Assembly: GCA_963837335.1 (NCBI GenBank)
Contig: CAWINS010000002.1
Coordinates: 110,093 to 174,092, forward strand
Source: RYN-230 sp963837335
Lineage (GTDB): Bacteria; Actinomycetota; Actinomycetes; Streptosporangiales; Streptosporangiaceae
DNA: 64,000 nt
Direction: 5' to 3'
Position 1 is the stretch's first letter, and every line of letters starts with the position of its first letter. A program made the translations under genes and the position numbers. The notes under the pieces were generated by a model that had not been told where the DNA came from, searched no databases, and saw nothing but the letters and a program-made list of their open reading frames with translations. Below are positions 25,549 to 35,387 of this stretch, piece by piece.

Positions 25549-28206
25549 TCAGGGCAGGCGGCTCAGGTCCAGCGTCTGCAGCTCGGCCGACTTGGTGTTG
25601 GTGACCAGCAGGGTGGTGCTGTGCGAGACGACCGCGAACTGCCGTGGCTGCAGGCCCGACCGGGCGTAGCCGAGCAGGGCCGGTTTGCCGTCCAGGGCCT
25701 TGGCCGTGTCGACCACGGCCAGGTTGGCCTGGTCCCCCTGGCCCCCGTCACGGTTGGAGTCGGCGACCACGATCCGGCTTCCGTTGCTGACCACCGCCAG
25801 CCCGAGCGGTGACTGGCCCACGGCGACGCGGGCGATCAGGGCATGCCCCGGATCGCTGAGCAGCTTGGCGGCCGAGAAGCCGAGCAGCGCGTTGGAGCCG
25901 ACCGCGGTGACCCACAGGTCTTGCCCGTTGGGGGAGAACGCCACGCGGTTGGTCTGGCAGCCGGCCGGGATTGACTTCATCACCACCGCGGAGCCCGGGT
26001 GCTGCACGGCCTGGGGCACGTCGATGACGTTCAGCACACCGGCCCCCGGGCTGGTGGCATGATCCTGGCCGCTGGCCACGTAGGCGTGCTTCCCATCGGG
26101 GGCCATCGCGATCCCGATGGGCTGGGGACCGACCGGGATGAGCCCGACCAGGGCCGAGGAGCTGAAGCCGGACTTGAGTGCGTGCTGCAGGTTGAACACG
26201 CCTACGTGAGCGCTGTACTGGTAGGTGACGAACGCGTACTGCCCGTTGGGGGTGATCGCGACGTCTTCCGCGTGCTTCTGGCCCGGACTGCTCAGTGATC
26301 CGACCGGGGCGGCCCCCGCCACCTGCTCCAGGGAGCTGACCCGGAAGACGGTGATCCCGTTGCCCCCCGTGACCACCAGATAACGCCCGTCCGGGGTGAG
26401 CGTCTCGCCCTGGGCGTGCTTGAGCGGGCTGCTCCACAGCACCGTGGGAACCGGCTTGGACGTGTTCATCACGGCGAGGCCGCTGCCGGCGCCGGACACG
26501 AAGGCGAAGCCTGGCACGGTCGCGACGTCGAACGGGCCCCCGCCGGTCGCGACCATATGGCTCCCGACGTGCCTGATCTGCGTCGCCTTGGCGGTCTGGG
26601 TGGTGCATCCGGGCGGCTTCAGCGTCTACGGCCTGGGCCGACCCGGTGGTCTTGGCCCCGGTCGAGAAGGAGTTCTTCACGAAGTACCCCACCCCGGCCA
26701 GGACCACGACGACGGCCAGCGCCACGACGGCCCAGAGCCCGCGCCGCCGCCGCGGCGGTTCGGGCCGGCCCGGCGCGGGCCGGCGGCTGAAGGCCGGCGG
26801 CCGGCCGGGCGGCGCCGGGGCATAGCCACCCGGAGTGACCGGGGAAACATCCCGGGTGTCGTCGGGTGGCAGCGGGGGCGGCGCGGCGGGAGGTCCGGCC
26901 TCAGCGGGCCTGGGTCGGTACCACCCAGCCTCCGGGAACCCGGGCGTTGCGGGCTCGGCTTCGGGAACGGAGCGGGCCGGCCCGGACAACTCGGTGGCCG
27001 GGCCGGATTTCCCGGGCCTGGGGTCTCCGGCGGCCGGGCCGGGGACCTCGGTGGCCGGGCCGGGGTCCCGGCGGCCGGGCCGGGGACCTCGGTGGCCGGG
27101 CCCGGGGTCCCGGTGGCCGGGCCAGGATCCGCCGCGGCGGCACCGGCCGGGATGGGACCGGGCTGGCCGGTCCCGGAGCCGGGATCGGGCGGCGCTACGG
27201 GACCCGTGGACCCCGGCCCTTCCGGATCGGCTGGTCCCACGGGCACGACTGGTACCACGGGCACGACCTGTGTGCTCTCCCGCAGCGGGACATCCGGGAA
27301 GTCGGCGGCGGGCGCCGGCGCCAGTCCCGGCCCGGATTCGAGCCCGCAGGCCCGCCGCAGCGCCGCGGCGAACTCCGGGCAGGTGCCGTACCGCTCCGTG
27401 GGGACCTTGGCCAGCGCCTTCGCCATCACCTCATCCACGGCCGCGGGCAGGTCGGGGCGGCGGCTGGTCAGTTCGGGCGGAGGGGCGGAGATCTGGGCCC
27501 ACATGACCGCGACCGACTCGTCCCTGACGAACGGCGGGTGGCCAGTGAGCATGGTGAATGCGGAGCAGGCCAGCGCGTACTCGTCCGCGCGCCCGGTCAC
27601 CGCCCGGGCCTCGATCTGCTCGGGCGCGACATAGTCCAGTGTGCCGAGGAACTGGCCGGTGGAGGTCAGCGCGCTGACCGACAGGGCCCGCTTGCTCAGG
27701 CCGAAGTCGGAAAGGTACGTGTGGCCGGGGTAGTCTCCCCCGCCCGCCATATCGAGCAGCATGTTGCCCGGCTTGACGTCCCGGTGCACCAGCCCGTGCG
27801 AATGAGCCGCCTCCAGGCCGGCGGCGACCTGGGTGATGATGTGGCAGGCCCGGGCGGCCGGCAGCGCTCCCTCGGCGTCCACGAGCTCCTGCACGTTCGG
27901 CCCGTGCACGAAGCGCATCGCGATGAACAGCACCCCGTTGGCCTCGCCCGCCTCGAAGATCGGGATGATGTTGGGGTGGTCCACGGCGGCCGCGGTGCGC
28001 GATTCGCGGATGAACCGCTGCCGGAACGCCTCGTCCCGGGCCAGCTCGGGCGACAGCACCTTGATCGCGACCGGGCGCTCCAGCCGGATGTCGTAGGCGC
28101 GGTAGACCACGGCCATGCCGCCCCGGCCGATCTGCTCGTCGAGCCGGTACCCGGCCAGGCGGGACCCGACGCCGAAGCCCCCGAACTCCGGGGTCTCGTC
28201 AGACAC
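25549..28206 (-). CDS. Receptor-type Ser/Thr protein kinase with beta-propeller sensor (two frameshifts)
   Basis: The N-terminal Hanks-type kinase (about residues 15-280) is complete: IGRGGMAVVYRAY (ATP loop), VAIKVL (Lys), HGLVHRDVKPGNML (catalytic Asp), LSDFGLSK, GTLDYVAPEQ. A long Pro-rich linker with 21-base repeats leads to one transmembrane helix (GLWAVVALAVVVVLAGVGYF) and then an extracytoplasmic seven-bladed-type propeller of YVTN/NHL-like repeats: TPDGRYLVVTGG, TPNGQYAFVTYQ, APDGKHAYVASG, SPNGQDLWVTAV. The three parts are in different frames, with breaks near 27060 and 26580; corrected length is about 885. The first break coincides with one repeat unit being 20 instead of 21 bases. 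The GTG at 28206 follows GGGGGG. PknD-like architecture; the ligand is unknown. Confidence 0.85.
27032..27123. repeat. 21-base tandem repeat in the kinase linker
   Basis: Four copies of a unit beginning GGCCGGGCC start at 27032, 27053, 27073 and 27094, with a fifth partial copy at 27115. Steps are 21, 20, 21 and 21 bases. Each 21-base unit encodes seven residues of type PGPATxx on the minus strand. The single 20-base step breaks the frame. Confidence 0.8.
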
Positions 28207-28564
28207 CGCGGCCCCCCTGCCCACCTGCGCGGAAGTCAGTCCTCAGAATTTTCACTGGACCCACTGGTTACCTCGGGTACTTTACTGTCCCTTGGTCCAT
28301 CGTTCCCGCTCATGCGCCCGGCCGAACGGCTACCGGGGCTTCGATAGGCATTCGTTGCCTGACGGTCATGGCCTGCTGAACCACCGACCGATTCCGCTGC
28401 CGCTCCGGGCATGGGAGCCGCCAGAAGCGCGTGATGCGCGCGGGGCGGGGGACGACGGGCCTGGCGGCGGGAATGACCCTCGGGTTGTCCCATCACTTCT
28501 CTCCTGGATTGGATCCGCTTATGCTCCGGCTGTAGCGGCCACCGACCTCCACGAGGTGATGACC
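28207..28564. other. Divergent intergenic region, nothing assigned
   Basis: This 358-base gap separates the kinase from the P-loop ATPase and must hold both promoters. A moderately A/T-rich patch lies at 28244-28290. TTGGAT (28509) and TGTAGC (28531) are 16 bases apart in promoter-like positions but match the consensus poorly. No convincing hairpin or small gene was seen. Confidence 0.4.
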
Positions 28565-30067
28565 ATGTCACGCCCGGCGTCCCAGCTCCCCATCCCGGCC
28601 GCGATCGATTTCGGCGCCCCGTCCGCAGAACGGGACATCGAACGGGGACTGGAAGAGTATTTCGTGGAATCCGAGGCTTACAACAGGGTGCGCTCAGGCG
28701 CGAAGCGCATCGTGGTCGGGAATCGCGGGATCGGCAAGAGTGCCATTTTCCAGGTCCTGGCCCGCCGTGAGCGAGACGCGGGCAGCTATGTCATTGAGCT
28801 GTCTCCCGAGGACTACTCCTATGAGCTGCTGAGCCAGACCATGGCCAGCGAGCACAGCGGGTCCTGGGCCAAGCTCGGCGCCTACGCCGTGGCCTGGAAG
28901 TACCTCATCTACGTGCTGATCATGAAAGAGGTCTCGCGGCGCAAGGTGCACCTGAAGAAGGGCGAGGCGTCCCGCATCTACAAGTACATCCGGGACCACC
29001 ACGCCAACGACAACGCCAGCAAGCTGTCCGCCCTGGTCTCCTACCTGAAGCGGATGGAAGGACTGAAGATCGGGAAGTACGAGGCCAGCGTCAAGACCCG
29101 CGAGCTGGAGAAGCTGTACAAGCTCGAGGAGATCCACCATCTCCTGCCCGGCTTACAGGAGATCGCGGGCCAGCGGCGGATCATCGTGCTCGTAGACGAA
29201 CTGGACCGGGGCTGGGACTCCTCCGAGGACGCCCAGGCGTTCCTCGCGGGCCTGTTCCAGGCCTGCCTGTCCGTCAATTCCCTGCACGAGAACCTGCGGG
29301 TCTACATCTCGCTGCGGCAGGAGCTGTACGACGACGTTCCCGCGCTGTACGAGGACGCCCAGAAATACCGGGACCTCATCGAGAACATCCACTGGACCGA
29401 GGCGTCCTTGCTCAAGCTGATGGCTAACCGGATCCGGCACGCCCTGCCCGCGCTGGCCGGCTACGACGACCAGGAGTGCTGGAACTGCCTGTTCACGGCG
29501 CCGCCCGGACAGCAGCGAGCCAGGTCCTTCGACTACATGATCGACCGGACCCTGTACCGGCCCCGGGAGATCATCCAGTTCTCCACCCAGGTCATCGAGT
29601 GCGCCCAGTACGGTCAGGCCGGGCCGCCCTGGCCCCACGCCACCATCACCGAGGCGGAGTCCCTGTACTCCGCCGACCGGGTCAGGGATATCGCCGCTGA
29701 GTACCGCTTCCAGTGGCCGGGCCTGCTCAGCGTGATCGAGACCTTCCGCGGCCAGTCGCGGGTCATCGACCGCGACGATCTCGAACTCCTGGCGCTGGGC
29801 CTCATCACCCGGGACATCCCGTCCGCCGGGACCGGTGCCTGGCTGGACGAGTGCTCCCCGGATGGGCTGATCGAGATCTTGTGGCAGGTGGGCCTGCTGC
29901 TGGCCGAGGCCGACCCGGGAAGCGGCGCCGCGCTGCGTGACCCGGGCCGCCCGGCCGGCGTCCCCTTCCTCGGCTCGCACCAGGCCCGCCGGCTCAACCT
30001 CGCTACGGCCCAGCGCTTCCAGGTGCATCCCATGTTCCGGGCCTACCTGGGCACCGGCCGGGCCTGA
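28565..30067 (+). CDS. Orphan P-loop ATPase (Sll1717-like family)
   Basis: A 500-residue soluble ATPase. Walker A is GNRGIGKSAIFQVLA (about residue 50), Walker B is IIVLVDELDRGWDSSEDA (about 205), followed by RVYISLRQELYDD as a sensor-like strand with arginine. A helical Lys/Glu-rich segment lies between them and a helical C-terminal domain ends RFQVHPMFRAYLG. The layout fits the STAND/KAP-like ATPases annotated as the Sll1717 family, whose members are scattered and sometimes found near defence genes; no function is established. GAGGTG lies 6 bases before the ATG at 28565. No partner gene is attached: the upstream kinase is divergent and the next gene begins 195 bases later with its own leader. 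Confidence 0.75.
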   Translation: MSRPASQLPIPAAIDFGAPSAERDIERGLEEYFVESEAYNRVRSGAKRIVVGNRGIGKSAIFQVLARRERDAGSYVIELSPEDYSYELLSQTMASEHSGSWAKLGAYAVAWKYLIYVLIMKEVSRRKVHLKKGEASRIYKYIRDHHANDNASKLSALVSYLKRMEGLKIGKYEASVKTRELEKLYKLEEIHHLLPGLQEIAGQRRIIVLVDELDRGWDSSEDAQAFLAGLFQACLSVNSLHENLRVYISLRQELYDDVPALYEDAQKYRDLIENIHWTEASLLKLMANRIRHALPALAGYDDQECWNCLFTAPPGQQRARSFDYMIDRTLYRPREIIQFSTQVIECAQYGQAGPPWPHATITEAESLYSADRVRDIAAEYRFQWPGLLSVIETFRGQSRVIDRDDLELLALGLITRDIPSAGTGAWLDECSPDGLIEILWQVGLLLAEADPGSGAALRDPGRPAGVPFLGSHQARRLNLATAQRFQVHPMFRAYLGTGRA

Positions 30068-30261
30068 CGGCTCCGGGCCCGAATACCGGTGCCGCGGGAA
30101 CAATCGTTATGTAATAGCAACGCCTATCCAGGCAACGCTTTCAGCGGTATCTCGTCGCGAAAAACGGGTTATTCCCTTTCCCCTATATCGGCAGTACCGT
30201 TCCATAAGAATTGGCTGCGCGTCCCGGCCAGGAAACGGGACGGGGGAACGTGGAGGTTCTC

Positions 30262-31767
30262 ATGTCACGACGGGGTTGGCGGTCGCGGTGGACCGCCGTA
30301 GCGGCCGCAGGCTTAACAGCGGCGGCGATGTCCGGGGCCGGGCCGGGAGCAGCGGCCGGGGCCGCAGCGGCCAGCGGGCCACAGGTCAAGCTCATAGTTG
30401 CGCAGAAGAGCCTCACCGTGCCCAGGTACGGACGCCAGGTGTACCTGGATCCGGGCATCTGGGTCGCGTCACTCGGCTCGGCGTTCCAGCTTGACCTGCA
30501 GCGGGCGGACTATTCGACGCCCATGACGATCACCCAGGTGGTCCACGTGCCGGGCGGTGGTACCCAGCAGATTCCCTGGCCGTCGAGCGTGGTCGGGACG
30601 ATACCGAGCGCCCTGAAGAAGTTTGTCCACCTCACCGTCACGAACTCCGGCGGCAAGGTGGTGGCGACGGAGAATATGGGGTTCTGCCCGGACACGTACG
30701 ACCCGGAGCGGGCTACCACGGACAGCCCCGCCACCTCGCCGTACCCGCAGGAATGCGTCGGCGACCCGTTCCCGAAGTCACTGGTGTGGGGCATAGCGCG
30801 GGGTTGGGCCGCCGACCCTGCCGAGCAGACCTTCCGGCCCATGAAACTCGCTCTCGGGCATTACACGGTTACCGAGACCATCATGCCCACCTACGCGCAG
30901 CTGCTGAACATCTCGGCCGCCGATGCCTCGGCGAGCGTCAAGGTAACCGTGGTGAAGGCCTCAGGATGCTGCGGTGTGGCTGCTGGTGCCGCCCATCGCC
31001 CGCGCAGCCGGCCGCAGAACCGGCCGCTCCGGTCCAACCCGGCCGTCCCGGACCTGGCGAGCCCGCCGGCCAGCTCGCTGCCGGATCTCGTCCCGCTTCC
31101 GTCCTGGGGCATCAGGGTGGCCCATATCCGGAAGACCAAGACCCAGCGCGCGTCCGACCAGCTCGACTTCGGCGCCACCGTGTCGGTCAGCAACGCCCCC
31201 CTGGATGTCGAGGGCTTCCGGTCTGACGGCTCGCCGGTCATGAAGGCGTACCAGTACTTCTGGCAGAACGGCCACATCATCGGCCGGACTCGCGCCGGGA
31301 CCATGGGATTCGACTCTAAGAAGGGCCACGACCACTGGCACTTCGAGCAGTTCGCGAAGTACCAGCTGCTCAATTCCAGCCAGCAGCTGGCGGTGCGGAG
31401 CCACAAGGTGGGCTTCTGCATCGCCCCGACCGACCCGGTCGACCTGGCGGAGCCGACAGCGGTGTGGCAGCCGTCCTTCCTCGGGTTCGGCGGCCAGTGC
31501 GGCTCGCCGACCGCCCTGTGGGTCCAGGAAATGATGCCGACCGGCTGGGGGGACACTTATTTCCAGAGTGTCGCCGGGCAGTCGTTTGACATCACCCGCG
31601 TACCGAACGGCACCTACTACATCGCGGTAGTCGCCAACCCGGAGAGGGTCCTGCACGAGACGGACACCAGCAACGACGTCTCGCTCCGGAAGGTCATCCT
31701 GGGCGGCGCCTGGGGGCACCGGACGGTACGGGTGCCCGCCTATGACGGCATCGACCCGGAGGGCTAG
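30262..31767 (+). CDS. Secreted lysyl-oxidase-like protein
   Basis: A 501-residue exported protein with a signal peptide (RWTAVAAAGLTAAAMSG, cleavage near residue 35). The N-terminal 230 residues form an unassigned domain with a cysteine pair; after a Pro/Arg linker the C-terminal 240 residues match bacterial lysyl oxidase-like domains: LPSWGIRVAHIRKT, FGATVSVSNA, the copper-ligand block GHDHWHFEQFAKYQL near residue 355, SHKVGFCIAPTDP, and VANPERVLHETDTSNDVS. Lysyl oxidases use Cu and a lysyl tyrosylquinone to convert protein lysines to aldehydes. GGAGG precedes the ATG. A short hairpin (CGTCCCG/CGGGACG, 30220-30242) lies in the leader. Catalysis is not proven here; the quinone tyrosine cannot be assigned with certainty. 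Confidence 0.78.
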   Translation: MSRRGWRSRWTAVAAAGLTAAAMSGAGPGAAAGAAAASGPQVKLIVAQKSLTVPRYGRQVYLDPGIWVASLGSAFQLDLQRADYSTPMTITQVVHVPGGGTQQIPWPSSVVGTIPSALKKFVHLTVTNSGGKVVATENMGFCPDTYDPERATTDSPATSPYPQECVGDPFPKSLVWGIARGWAADPAEQTFRPMKLALGHYTVTETIMPTYAQLLNISAADASASVKVTVVKASGCCGVAAGAAHRPRSRPQNRPLRSNPAVPDLASPPASSLPDLVPLPSWGIRVAHIRKTKTQRASDQLDFGATVSVSNAPLDVEGFRSDGSPVMKAYQYFWQNGHIIGRTRAGTMGFDSKKGHDHWHFEQFAKYQLLNSSQQLAVRSHKVGFCIAPTDPVDLAEPTAVWQPSFLGFGGQCGSPTALWVQEMMPTGWGDTYFQSVAGQSFDITRVPNGTYYIAVVANPERVLHETDTSNDVSLRKVILGGAWGHRTVRVPAYDGIDPEG

Positions 31768-31874
31768 GGGCGAGTCGGGCAGGACGTCGCGCCTCCAGGT
31801 GGGGCCCGGGCCACCGCTGGTTTCGGTGGCCCGGGCCGGCGCGGTCCGGACCAGGCCGGCCCGGACCAGGGTAC

Positions 31875-32684
31875 CTACGGCGCGGGAATGGCCAGTTCGG
31901 CGGTGAGCGCGGGCCAGACGTCCGGGTCATGCCCGGGCACGACCCGGTAGCCACGCTCGGCGGCGATCCGCTTGAGCTTGCGGATCTGGGCCACGCTCTG
32001 CTCCGGGGAAGCCCCGATCCGCCCGCCGACCGCGACCTCACGCTCGATATTTTCGGTCAGGTCGGCCGCGTCGAAGGCGAACACGAAGCCCCCGCCACCG
32101 ACCGACGGGTCCATGTCGACCACGAAGCTCTGGTGGCCGGGCGTGTGCCCGGCGGTCAGGACGGCGGTCACGCCGGGCGCTATCTCCACGTCCCCCTCGG
32201 CCGTCCGCCAGTCGATTCGCGGGTCGTCGAAGTCCACCCGGAAGATGCCGTTCTCCTCGGGCCCGGGCGGGCTGGACATCCCGTAGCCGAGCTCGGCCCG
32301 CTGGATGTGCACGGGCACCCGGCCCGCGAAGTGCTTCAGCCCGCCGGCATGGTCATAGTGCAGGTGGCTGACGGCTACGGCATGAATGTCGGCCAGGTCC
32401 ACGCCTGCCGCGCCCAGCGTCTCGGCCAGCGGCTCGCCGGGCCCGGGCAGCAGCGGCACTTCCAGCGGGTTGCTGTGGAACCGGGCGCGCAGCGCCAGGT
32501 CGGTGATCAGGGCGGTGTTGTATCCGGTGTCCAGGAGGAGCCAGCCGCCGTCGCAGAGCAGCAGCACTCCGGGCACCGGCTCGCGCAGCATCTGGTCATC
32601 GGGCGCGCCTTCCACGGACACGGACTTGGCCACATCCGCCCAGCCGAGCGTGAGCAGGACGATGCGGCGGACCCCGGCACCCAT
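31875..32684 (-). CDS. MBL-fold metallo-hydrolase (lactonase-like)
   Basis: A 269-residue metallo-beta-lactamase-fold enzyme. Zinc ligands are in AVSHLHYDHAGGLKHF (HxHxDH), LTAGHTPGHQSFVVD (third His), FAFDAADLTEN (bridging Asp) and VVPGHDPDVW (last His). This layout is that of AiiA-type N-acyl homoserine lactonases and related lactonases; the actual substrate is unknown. GGAGG lies 5 bases before the ATG at 32684. It follows the G1 peptidase gene on the same strand but a strong hairpin lies between them. Confidence 0.88.
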   Translation of the reverse strand: MGAGVRRIVLLTLGWADVAKSVSVEGAPDDQMLREPVPGVLLLCDGGWLLLDTGYNTALITDLALRARFHSNPLEVPLLPGPGEPLAETLGAAGVDLADIHAVAVSHLHYDHAGGLKHFAGRVPVHIQRAELGYGMSSPPGPEENGIFRVDFDDPRIDWRTAEGDVEIAPGVTAVLTAGHTPGHQSFVVDMDPSVGGGGFVFAFDAADLTENIEREVAVGGRIGASPEQSVAQIRKLKRIAAERGYRVVPGHDPDVWPALTAELAIPAP

Positions 32685-32782
32685 GCATGCCTCCTTCGCG
32701 GCGGGGCGGGCAGCCACCCCGGCCGCCGCCACGCCCGGTATGAGCGTGCCCCCAACCTACGCAACGGCCCGGACATGGATCA

Positions 32783-32810
32783 GCCCCGGCAACGACATGG
32801 TTGCCGGGGC
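32783..32810 (-). terminator. Hairpin terminator after the G1 peptidase gene
   Basis: GCCCCGGCAAC (32783-32793) and GTTGCCGGGGC (32800-32810) form a perfect 11-base stem with a 6-base loop, 16 bases beyond the peptidase stop. No T-run. Confidence 0.75.
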
Positions 32811-32826
32811 CGTTCCGGTCAGGCGG

Positions 32827-33628
32827 TCAGTTGCTTCTCAGCCAGGTGACCTTGAAGCTGTTGCCCCCGCTGAGCGAGGAGACCGAGTCCTTGGGGGTGC
32901 CGGAGTTGTTCACCATGATGATCTGCGTCGGGCTGAAGTTCCCGATCGCCGAGCCATTCACGGTGGCGCTGGTGAAGGTAACCGGGCTGAAGTGGGCCAG
33001 GGGCAGGATGCCGCCGCTGGCCGTGCAGCACGGAGCTTCCGCGATCACCTCGGCGGAGGAGTTGGCCGCGCCCGAGAGGGTCTTGGTCACGGTGTGGCTC
33101 CAGCCCCGGGTGGTGTCACTCAGCTTCAGCGTGTAGCTGCTGCCGCTGACGGTGACCGAGCCGGTGAAGTGGTCCCCGGGCCGGACCGTGTTACTGAAGT
33201 TGACCGGGTAGGCCGGGTACATCTCGTACCAGGAGTAATACTCCGCGGTGCTGCCGGAGCAGTCCACCTCGCTGCCGGTCTGCTCGACGGTGCTGCTGTT
33301 GTAGCCGTCGAGGCCGACCCAGAAGCTCGAGTACTTGGCGGACCCGCTGCAGGTGCCGGTGGGCTCCGTCCAGCACGCGGACACGCTCTTGTAGGTGCCG
33401 CTGGCCGCAGCGTAGCCGGACCAGTTGGTGCTCGAAGCCGCGTTCGCCGGGCCGCCGTGCGCGACTAGGGGTCTGGTTCCTGGACCCGGGCGGATGAGGT
33501 GCGTGGCGGGGCCGATCACGTGCGTGGAGGTGTGCTGGGCGGGTGCTGCGGAGGCCGTTCCGGCCGCCGCCACCGACCCGAGCACGATGGCCCAGACCGG
33601 CGAGGGGGATGCACCATCTCCGTAACAT
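32827..33628 (-). CDS. Secreted G1-family (glutamic) peptidase, frameshifted in signal peptide
   Basis: The mature part (about 225 residues) matches bacterial peptidase G1/eqolisin-like proteins: STNWSGYAAASGTY, FWVGLDGYNSSTVEQTGSEV with the catalytic Gln, YYSWYEMYP, and AEVIAEAPCC with the catalytic Glu. These are beta-sandwich endopeptidases active at acid pH. An ideal AGGAGG 6 bases before the ATG at 33628 starts MLRRWCIPLAGL, which joins AIVLGSVAAAGTASAAPA only if one G near 33592 is removed; the result is a normal signal peptide and a protein of about 266 residues. As written no start codon is in frame with a ribosome site, so a sequencing error is likely. Confidence 0.82.
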
Positions 33629-33774
33629 GTAGCTCCTCCTGGGGTAGAGGGGCAGCGATGCTGGGCGGCATGTCCTTACCGGGACTCAGCACCTCTGCTG
33701 GGGTTGCCGTGACGGTACGATGCGCCACAGTAAACAAGAAACCAATAAAGGGTAAAGCTCTAGTATTTAAATCG

Positions 33775-34437
33775 TCATCCAGTGGCCAAGCCGTGGCGGC
33801 CCAGCGAGCCGGGATGCAGGTCAGCGAGGTCCACGACCCGGTCACAGCGCTGCGCGACTTCCGGGTCGTGAGTGGCCAGGACCAGCGACTTCCCGGCCTC
33901 CGCGAGATCCAGCATCCGGCTGAGGACCAGCTCCCGCGAGGCACTGTCCTGCTCGGCGGTGGGCTCATCCGCGATCAGCACGGCGGGCTCCGTGGCCAGG
34001 GCCCGGGCGACCGCCACCCGCTGCTGCTGCCCGCCGGACAGCTCGTCGGCCAGCTGCCCGGCGTGCTCGGCCAGGCCCAGCGAGGCCAGCGCCTCCTGGG
34101 CCGCCGCCGCGGCCCGGCCGGGTGGCAGGCCGACGGCGAAGAGCGCGATCTCGATGTTCTCCGCGGCGGTGAGCAGCGACACCAGACCGTGGCCCTGGAG
34201 CACGGTCGCCACCCCGGCCGGCACCTGTCCCGGGACGACCGGGACCTGGTCCACCAGCACCTGCCCGGCGGCCGGCGCGGCCAGGCCGGCCAGCAGCGCG
34301 AGCAGGCTGGTCTTGCCCGAGCCGGACGGCCCGACCACGGCCACCCGCTCACCGGGACCGACGGTGAGGTCGAAGTCATCGAGGATCACGCGGCCGCCGA
34401 CCGTGTAGCGGAGGCCCCGGGCCTCCAGCACGCTCAC
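33775..34437 (-). CDS. ABC transporter ATP-binding protein (LolD/MacB-like)
   Basis: A 220-residue ATPase: Walker A VVGPSGSGKTSLLALLAG, Q-loop in VATVLQGHGLV, signature DELSGGQQQRVAVARAL, Walker B AVLIADEPTAEQD and switch histidine LATHDPEV. It is the last gene of a three-gene operon with another ATPase and a large FtsX-type permease, joined by 4-base overlaps. This type powers mechanotransmission rather than classical transport in MacB-like systems. Confidence 0.92.
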   Translation of the reverse strand: MSVLEARGLRYTVGGRVILDDFDLTVGPGERVAVVGPSGSGKTSLLALLAGLAAPAAGQVLVDQVPVVPGQVPAGVATVLQGHGLVSLLTAAENIEIALFAVGLPPGRAAAAAQEALASLGLAEHAGQLADELSGGQQQRVAVARALATEPAVLIADEPTAEQDSASRELVLSRMLDLAEAGKSLVLATHDPEVAQRCDRVVDLADLHPGSLGRHGLATG

Positions 34438-35387
34438 CGGCCGCCACCCGCCGCAGGCGGCCCGGCCGGACCGGCAGGACCGGCAGGGTCGGCCGGACCG
34501 CCGGGGTCCGCCGGGTCAGCAGGATCGACCTGGTGCAGGAATACGCCACGCTCGTGGCGTTCCGCCCGGGCCAGCGACCCGGGCGGGAAGAGGTCGGTGA
34601 GCTCGGCCGGCAGCTGCAGGGTCCCGTCCCGGCCCACCACCACGTACTCCTGCCCGGCCAGGCCCTCGGCGCCGACCCGCCCGTCGCGGATCGTGATGGT
34701 GCGGCCGAGCGCGGCCGCCACGGCCGGGTCGTGGGTCACCGCGACCACCGTGGTGCCCAGGCCCGCGTTCGCGTCCCGGATCAGCTCGATCACCGCGGCG
34801 GCCGACACCGGATCGAGCTGCGTGGTCGGCTCGTCGGCGAGCAGCAGCCCGGGCTCGTTCGCCAGCGCGACCGCGAGAGCCAGCCGCTGCTGCTCACCCC
34901 CGGACAGCCGGCCCGCCCGGCGGTGCGCCGCGTCGGCCAGGCCCACCCGGTCCAGCAGGTCCGCGGCCCGTCTCCGGCGGGCCGCCACGCTCCGCCGGGC
35001 CGGCGCCTGAGCGAACAGCAGGTTGCCCAGCGCACTCTGATAGGGCAGCACGTTACGGGACGGGTTCTGCAGGAGCAGGCCCACCTCGGTCAGCCGGAAG
35101 CGGGCCAGTGCACCGGTGCCGAGGTCGGTGAGCCGCCGCCCGTTGATCTCCACCCGGCCTGCGGTAGGCCGCAGCAGGCCGGCCAGATGCCAGAGCAAGG
35201 TGGTCTTGCCGGCCCCGGACGGCCCGAGCAGCGCGACCATCTCCCGGGGCCGGACGGTCAGGTCCACCCCGCGCAGCGCGGCGACCTCGGAGCCGGGCGT
35301 TCCGTAGACATGCACCAGGTTGTCACAGCGGACCGCGAGCGGCGCGGCTGCGGGAGGCGGGGCGCCTCCGGGTTCGGGCCCGGTCAC
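34434..35387 (-). CDS. ABC transporter ATP-binding protein (LolD/MacB-like)
   Basis: A 317-residue ATPase with Walker A LLGPSGAGKTTLLWHLAG, Q-loop LLLQNPSRNV, signature GRLSGGEQQRLALAVAL, Walker B LLLADEPTTQLDP and VVAVTHDPAV. A C-terminal extension of about 90 residues ends in a repetitive Pro/Ala/Gly/Asp tail (PADPADPGGPADPA). Two different ATPases with one double-sized permease suggest a heterodimeric motor. It overlaps both neighbours by 4 bases. Confidence 0.92.
   Translation of the reverse strand: MTGPEPGGAPPPAAAPLAVRCDNLVHVYGTPGSEVAALRGVDLTVRPREMVALLGPSGAGKTTLLWHLAGLLRPTAGRVEINGRRLTDLGTGALARFRLTEVGLLLQNPSRNVLPYQSALGNLLFAQAPARRSVAARRRRAADLLDRVGLADAAHRRAGRLSGGEQQRLALAVALANEPGLLLADEPTTQLDPVSAAAVIELIRDANAGLGTTVVAVTHDPAVAAALGRTITIRDGRVGAEGLAGQEYVVVGRDGTLQLPAELTDLFPPGSLARAERHERGVFLHQVDPADPADPGGPADPAGPAGPAGPPAAGGGR

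Noticed and set aside
26998..27130. CRISPR-like repeat array in the kinase region
   Set aside because: The 21-base units are contiguous, without spacers, and encode a protein linker.
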